Origin: Acanthaster planci
Lineage: Eukaryota; Echinodermata; Asteroidea; Valvatida; Acanthasteridae
Assembly (NCBI RefSeq): GCF_001949145.1
Contig: NW_019091440.1
Coordinates: 1,164,576 to 1,228,575 of the forward strand
Length of the DNA stretch: 64,000 nt
Reading direction: 5' to 3'
This document shows, in pieces, positions 58,145 through 64,000 of the stretch. How positions within the stretch are numbered: the stretch's first letter is position 1; every line of letters begins with the position of its first letter. Both the position numbers and the translations under genes were made by a program. The notes beneath the pieces were generated by a model, which saw nothing but the letters and a program-made list of their open reading frames with translations, had not been told where the DNA came from and ran no database searches.

Positions 58145-59783
58145 GTTGAAGTGCTATTACAAACAGCAAGAGGCCAAGAATCGAACGAGAGAACAAAGTA
58201 CAGTTATAATTGTCTTATGGAGAAAGATAAACATCAAGAAGTTTGTTAATGTCTTTGTATGACACTACGGAGAACTCTCTGAATTGCAGCATTTGATGGT
58301 GCGAGTGGACTACGGGAACACCCTTTACATTGACTGCAATAGAAAACAAACAAACGGGGCTGCACTTTCATAAAGACTGTCTCGTGTGGTAATAAGATTA
58401 GACTGTGAAGCTACTAGATTCCATTTAAGTAACCAAACTTGCCAGTGGAGCCTCCCTCTCGACACATGAAAGACCCTTTAGTGACATGTTAAGAGAGTGA
58501 ATGTTCTTCGTTTCTAGTATAAAATGTTCTACAGGCCACTGCATTACTATTGTGAAAACACCCAAGCAGTCTCTGTGATATTTTCATTGTGGTCACATGA
58601 CCTTACAATGAGGTAAGCCCAGCGACCACACAATCCACCAACCCTCTTGCATTTCCGCACAAACGAAGCATATAAAGTGCCTGTCGACACAGACACCCCC
58701 CGCGTGTCAGATAGGCGAGCCGGCAGAAAGGCGGGAAAAGTGTAGGTCAACACTTTAGGCGGGAAAGCCAACACATTCTCCAGCCGTGTCAGGTGGGCTT
58801 TTTCTTCGCTCGGGTGGATGCGAGGAAGGGAACCCTGATCAAGTCTCTTCATAACTCTGTCGCATCGGGAAGGAAGGAGCTCTTAGTTTGATCAGGCATG
58901 GGTTAAACAGAAAGAACAGAATCAAAGTCTAATTGCCACTGCAGCTACGGAGAAGCTCCAATACAACGAGACTTCTGTTTAGTAATCAGAAGATAGCAGA
59001 CAACTGTAGGTTTCGTAAATGAACGCAACAACGGAATCTCTCATGCCAATGCCAGGAAAAACGGGAATGCACAGCTCATGCAGTAGTATCAATGGAGGTA
59101 TACCAATCATGTAAATTGGAATAAACACAAAGTCTTAATTGCAATTGAGTTATCAAAGAAATCTTACAAACTCTTCCTTCCGCTGAAAGCGTTATGTCTG
59201 ACAAGTTCTCCTGTAAATTCAGCATGGTTTGTTAATAGTTAAGATATGTTTTTGGAGACTTGCAACGCTATTCCGCAAGGAAGGCGTATTCATTCTTATC
59301 TCATCAGTCCCTTCAACATTTCCAATGATTTCTTCACAGAATGCAGTCAACTACCCGAAGCAATTCTCAAACAAATACGGCTCAGATCACAAGAAAATAA
59401 AGAAATTTTAATCAAGAGTGAACGCAGTGTTATTTTTTTATTTGGAAGCGGTCATCCCTTGAGCTAGTAATCCAATACTTCAAACGAAAATTATTATTAT
59501 AATCTCCGGGGTCTGTGGAACAACAGCGTGGAGTTGCCAGCAGGGGTGCCACTGGAGACAGAATAAACGAATCACTTAGTCGAGGCATGAAACAGCCGGG
59601 GGGATTATACACTATTGTGTTGACACAGGTTGGTTAAAAAGCGGGAAAATGAATGTGCCGTGTTGACTTTCGCGGAAATTTGCCCGTTGGTCACGTGTGT
59701 TTTGTGACTGTAAGAGCTAAATTAACTTCTTTTCATTATATGCACCTCGTTTATTCTAGTTTAACTTGAAGTATACAGGAAAG

Positions 59784-59945
59784 ATACCCCCCTTACCTGT
59801 CCAATCCTATACACACTCTAGACTATTGTTACCTAACACAACTCCCCTAGAAGTCTGTCAAGAATTCCTGAGATTCCGATCAGGCAATGACCACCACAAA
59901 GGTGGGGGGTTCTCTCCGTCCCATATCTTGCTTCAAATGACCTGA
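59784..59945 (+). repeat. Dispersed repeat family D, copy 3
   Basis: Closest to copy 2: TATACACACTCTAGACTATT, then GGCAATGACCACCACAAAGG, then GGGGGGTTCTCTCCGTCCCA. Confidence 0.8.
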
Positions 59946-60154
59946 AGACAGTACTACGGTATTAAGATACGGTTGGGTGACTCGAAGAATAAGACAATTG
60001 AAGTTTTAGGGCTCGAGAGAGCCGCAGACACAACGGGTACTGGTGAATTTTGAATGGATTTTTTTCTAAAACAGATGAAGTACAATAATAAGAACAGACA
60101 TCACTGAAACCGCATGATACAGCTGACGTTGGTCGAACCAACAAAATGAGCAAT

Positions 60155-60216
60155 CCCTACCCATATGGCTCTTTTCAACCGATGAGGGGGTGATTCTGCT
60201 CAGGGCGGGTAGCCGC
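60155..60216 (+). repeat. Dispersed repeat, copy 2
   Basis: ATGGCTCTTTTCAACCGATG, then AGGGGGTGATTCTGCTC, matches 37655. Confidence 0.75.
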
Positions 60217-60572
60217 AGGCTCTGTTATACACTCTATGAACAGCCATTTTGTTTCCAAGATCTGAAGCTGGCGCTTCTCTGGCTATAATTATACAGCTCT
60301 GTGCATTACCAGTCTTTCATTTTGATTAGGGGCCAATTTTGCGGGGCTGATGACCACTAAAGTGTGGTATGCACTTAACATACATGTATTTGCTTGGGCA
60401 AAAAGGTTATAAACTGCAATGCATGAAAACTGTTACTGGTTCTGAGCTATTTTACTGAGAAGTTACATTATCTGAACAGCACCTTCTTCTTAGCTGCTCC
60501 CTGGAATTTGCGCAGAGTTTGGATAGAAACAATGACCGATAACAAGGGCTGAATTTCACACAACGAAATAAT

Positions 60573-60701
60573 AATGGAGGCTTTGCGTGGTAGCTATCTT
60601 GCAGTGCAGTTTTTTGTTCCAGAGGGAAACCTCCTTTGTGCATACCATGTGGAACAAAAGTATAGCCCTTTAAGATGGCTGCCATGCAAACCCTCTATAC
60701 G
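60573..60701. mobile_element. Foldback family C, copy 3
   Basis: Arms TGGAGGCTTTGCGTGGTAGC and GCTGCCATGCAAACCCTCTA. Confidence 0.82.
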
Positions 60702-62616
60702 TTTATGGCTGACCAGCCACGAAAGCCACTGAGATCAACTGGCACACAACAACCTTACTGTCTGCAATGACAATTAAGAAGTCTTTCATCTTTTACTCCC
60801 GGATAGCAAAGTCCTTAACTAGACTTAGAATATGGGCAAGTGATCCTGATATCAATATCACAAATGGCGTCACGGTAGCGACTTCGTGACGTCACATGAT
60901 CTGCGCAGCCTCCCGTGGAGAAAATCAACACCGCGCAGACAAGCAGCGCCTGCGTGATCTTAAAGGACTGTTTACATGTGCTCCAAATGCACGGCTATAA
61001 AGTTGATGTCACAGAAATCTTATTTGGATTTTCCTTTTAACATCAAGGTCGCGACGGTCTATGTTGTCTGGAATGACATTCCATAACGAATCTAGACTCG
61101 GTTGATTAAATTAGGTAATGGTTTTTGGCATGGGCCCAGATGTTCGTCTGCTTGAAGCTTATAAGTGCAAATAGATCTTCTCAAACCAAACGCACACTAA
61201 ATGCACCGGTAACTATTTAATTATAAATAGAAACGTAGTCTAAAGCGTATAGTTGCCTCACAGTATCCTAGAAAAACGTGCTTTCTTGTCGCTTAATTAA
61301 TAGACCGTCTGTCTGTCTATAATAATACACACTGTACTTTTGTCAGTCGGTTACCTTACAAGTTTTTTTTAATATGCGTACTGCTGCGAATAAAGCGCTG
61401 TGCTATTTTTGTACGCCTGCTGGACGTGTGTTGACTGGAAAAGTGAACATTGATACGTGAAAATGTTTGATGGTACTCTTCCCCAGCAGCTTTTGTTTTG
61501 AACAAGGAGACAAAATTCAATATTAGTTTTTTTGTAGGGATTGTTTTGAAGTGGTGCTGTTGAGCAAGCTCAGGGAATTTTACCAACATCTTAGCAGGAT
61601 ACATACACAACTGTATGGCATGTTTTGACCTTTTCTATGATGTTTTCGGGGGGGTGTTCGTAAGCGATGCAACGCCACGGAAGGGGCTGTGGTATGCAAC
61701 TCGTTAATCGTGTACAGAAAACTTTGGACTACTTTAGACACTTTAAGAAGAAAAAAAGAAGCATTTGGGAAACAGATTCTCGTATCGTGTGGTTTGAAGG
61801 GTTGAGCCTCGCTACAGACCGTCATCATGGGGCAGCCATCTTGTTTTTCTTCCATTGGAAGTAATGTAACCAAACTGAGGCTGGAAGGAAAAATAGTCTG
61901 TTTCCTTTTATTAATGCGTAAAGTTGGATTCCTTTTTAATACATGGGCAAGAAAAACATGACAGCCCAGTAATGAAGGTCTATGGTGGTAACTCAAGTCT
62001 TTTCTGTATCAGTTTTTATCTGGCCTGAAGCTTTAACAACGATACCAGTGATACACGAAAACTGAAAGAAATCTTACAAGATGGGCAAACTTTAAATTGA
62101 CTTAGAATCTTGTAATTTCACCTGTTATCCGTCAGTCGACGCAGTACACCTCGGTAGGCTTAGTCTGGAAGTGCATCGAACCACGCTTGGGTTATCTAAA
62201 AACCACCCTGCCAAAGGCAATGGCAAATGTCTGAGAGACTAGACAAGGCACAAACACGGCTTTGGTCAGACAATCGACTCCATCATAATAGGATCAGTAT
62301 CGATAATTGAATTTCAGCGCCGCAAGATATGCAGTTGATGAATGATGTGTGTACAACATCAGTGTATCGATAATTGAATTTTCGTGCCAATGAAGAAGTA
62401 TCTGATGAACGATAGACGGAGCAAAACAAATATTGCGTCTATTTTCCCTGGCACGCTACGATTACGGAATCAGATTCCTTTGTCTGCCAAAATTTCAAAG
62501 ATGCAATCTATGCTACTAATTCGTCGGATTATTTTCGGAGTTTAATACTTCTTAGGGCAGCGAGCAAAGCAATACTAAAGCAAACCTCAGACAGAAACCT
62601 CAAAGGCTGAATTTAC

Positions 62617-62664
62617 CTCATCAGAGCCACGGGCAGGTATTCCAGCCACTTGGATCTGAGCCAT
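62617..62664 (-). CDS. Speculative first coding exon
   Basis: ATG-initiated 16 codons (MAQIQVAGIPARGSDE) end exactly at a GTAAAT donor, on the same strand as the Rab gene and upstream of it. It could be that gene's start, but no exon links the two. Confidence 0.15.
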
Positions 62665-62673
62665 GCAAACAGA

Positions 62674-62711
62674 TTATCATCTTAAATACACCTTATCATC
62701 TTAAATACACC
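62674..62711 (+). repeat. Perfect 19-bp tandem duplication
   Basis: TTATCATCTTAAATACACC occurs twice back to back. Confidence 0.95.
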
Positions 62712-64000
62712 TTTAGAGTTTTGTCTTAACAAGGTAATTGTTTCGTGAATTGATGCCTCTCTGGAAGACGTAATGAAAAAAGCAGCATTTCATAGCGGCA
62801 GGAGATAAAACAGTTTACATTTGTTGCGACAGCCGTGTTGGTCGATCGCTTAAATATTTCCCCTTTCCTACAGGCAACAGATACGTCTGCTAAAAAATAA
62901 ATCTTTCACATGGATGTGATTTAAGGATCTATGGAAAGCCTTCATCTGTGCTCAGGATTTTGTTAAAATTCATTCTACAAAGGCATCCCTTCCATCATTG
63001 GTTTTATCCATCTTTAGAGGAGCTCTGTCTCTATAGTTACCAGAGATGGTGAAATCAATATTGGCGCCTATAAGACTCAAATCTGTATCGTTTCGTCTCC
63101 CTGACAACCGTAGTTTGTTCGTGACATTTGGTCCAACGTTGTGCGCTCTTGCCTCCGGTGTCACGGTTCGTGTGAGGGAAAACGCTGTAGACACCAAGTC
63201 AACGTTATAAAACTTGGCTTTTGGCGATTTGAGGCAACACGTCACACCAAAAGCAAGTAACTATAGTATGACGCTCTCTCCATGAAAGTGGTCACCCAAC
63301 TCCAAGCCCGTACGTCCAGCCTTATCTTAATTGAATCGAGAGGAAGGAGCATACAGGGGGAAGCAAGCCGCCATAGAGACATAAACCTTTGGAATATCAT
63401 TTGTGTTTTGTGAGTTTTCTTGTGGAACCAACACCAGGAGACAACTTATTCACAACTGCTTATCCTCCAGGTCGAACATGGTAGCTTCTTTGAAGCAATC
63501 GATAATTGCGACCGTCATCAAATTATAAACGCCTGGACCTCCCCCAAGTGGGCAAAGTCATAGCTGATGTTTTTCCTCGGTTATGGTGCTCTCCTCATGC
63601 ACTAAGCCCTCGTCCGCAGACTACATGTATATCAAATAACCTCCTAACATCATAATCGATTGTGTCAAAAATTGCATTAAACTCTCTTCAAGTTAACAAC
63701 ATTCGGTAAATGTGTTACCTTTCAATGCACGTTTTGAATAGAATGCACGTTCAGGTTAGAAATGGGATTCCTGCTGTGATTTTGTCATTGAATGGCAAAT
63801 TATAGGCAATATGACCAAGGCGATGTCTTGTCCCATCATGATGTGACATTAAAAACTGATCTTTGTCTTTGCGTCCAACAGAGCTTTTGTGTCATCTTAA
63901 AAATAATGATTTAACCTGACACAACCATGCATCGTCGCTGAAGGACACACCTTATCGATCTGAAGAGTAGGAGAAATGGTGATTATACGTGTGGCATTTA

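Larger units (their letters stand above)
49059..64000. other. Gene-poor region, probably holding the unseen 5' part of the Rab gene
   Basis: Only speculative exons were found. Holds foldback elements of families B, C and D and two unique palindromic elements. Confidence 0.45.

Noticed and set aside
59187-59201. 15-nt microexon-like CGGAAGGAAGAGTTT between AG and GTAAGA
   Set aside because: Such short matches arise by chance; no connecting exons.
61580-61996. 138-codon minus-strand frame behind a good acceptor
   Set aside because: No recognisable domain, includes repeat-like ATGGCTGCC sequence and no partner exons.

Overview
This is an animal nuclear genome window. The genes are split by many GT-AG introns, the bulk composition is AT-rich, dispersed foldback repeats are abundant, there is one unresolved base at 1499, and no bacterial-style operons are present. 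The gene families and the very frequent TACATGTA-type palindromes suit a marine invertebrate, perhaps a deuterostome such as amphioxus, an echinoderm or a hemichordate. Species cannot be fixed from the sequence alone.

Three genes can be rebuilt by eye because every exon joins the next in frame at a GT-AG junction. (1) On the minus strand, 20729 down to 10512, there is a complete seven-exon MOB3-type MOB kinase activator of 215 aa. (2) On the plus strand, 28305 to 29472 with a probable non-coding first exon ending at 27845, there is a complete 132-aa CD225/dispanin two-membrane-segment protein. (3) On the minus strand, 49058 down to 36208, fourteen exons encode 451 aa of a large coiled-coil Rab GTPase of the CRACR2A/RASEF/Rab44 class. 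It ends in a di-cysteine prenylation motif. Its N-terminus, where relatives carry EF-hands, was not found.

Layout: 1-10.5 kb is mostly non-coding, with a 23-bp minisatellite, one probable exon of an unrecognised minus-strand gene (2164-2280) and a GC-rich short ORF (9151-9331). 10.5-20.7 kb is MOB3, whose introns hold three copies of one ~250-bp foldback element and a relic partial copy of one of its exons. 20.7-27.6 kb is intergenic. 27.6-30.4 kb is the dispanin gene. 30.4-36.2 kb is intergenic with small GGGCGCC hairpins. 36.2-49.1 kb is the Rab gene. 49.1-64 kb is gene-poor and rich in foldback repeats, and probably includes the unseen 5' part of the Rab gene.

The three genes have no obvious common pathway: Hippo/NDR-type signalling scaffold, small membrane protein, and Ca2+/vesicle-traffic GTPase. 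At least eight families of short inverted-repeat, MITE-like elements are scattered through the window, several with two to five copies. No tRNA, rRNA, CRISPR, intact transposase or reverse transcriptase was seen.
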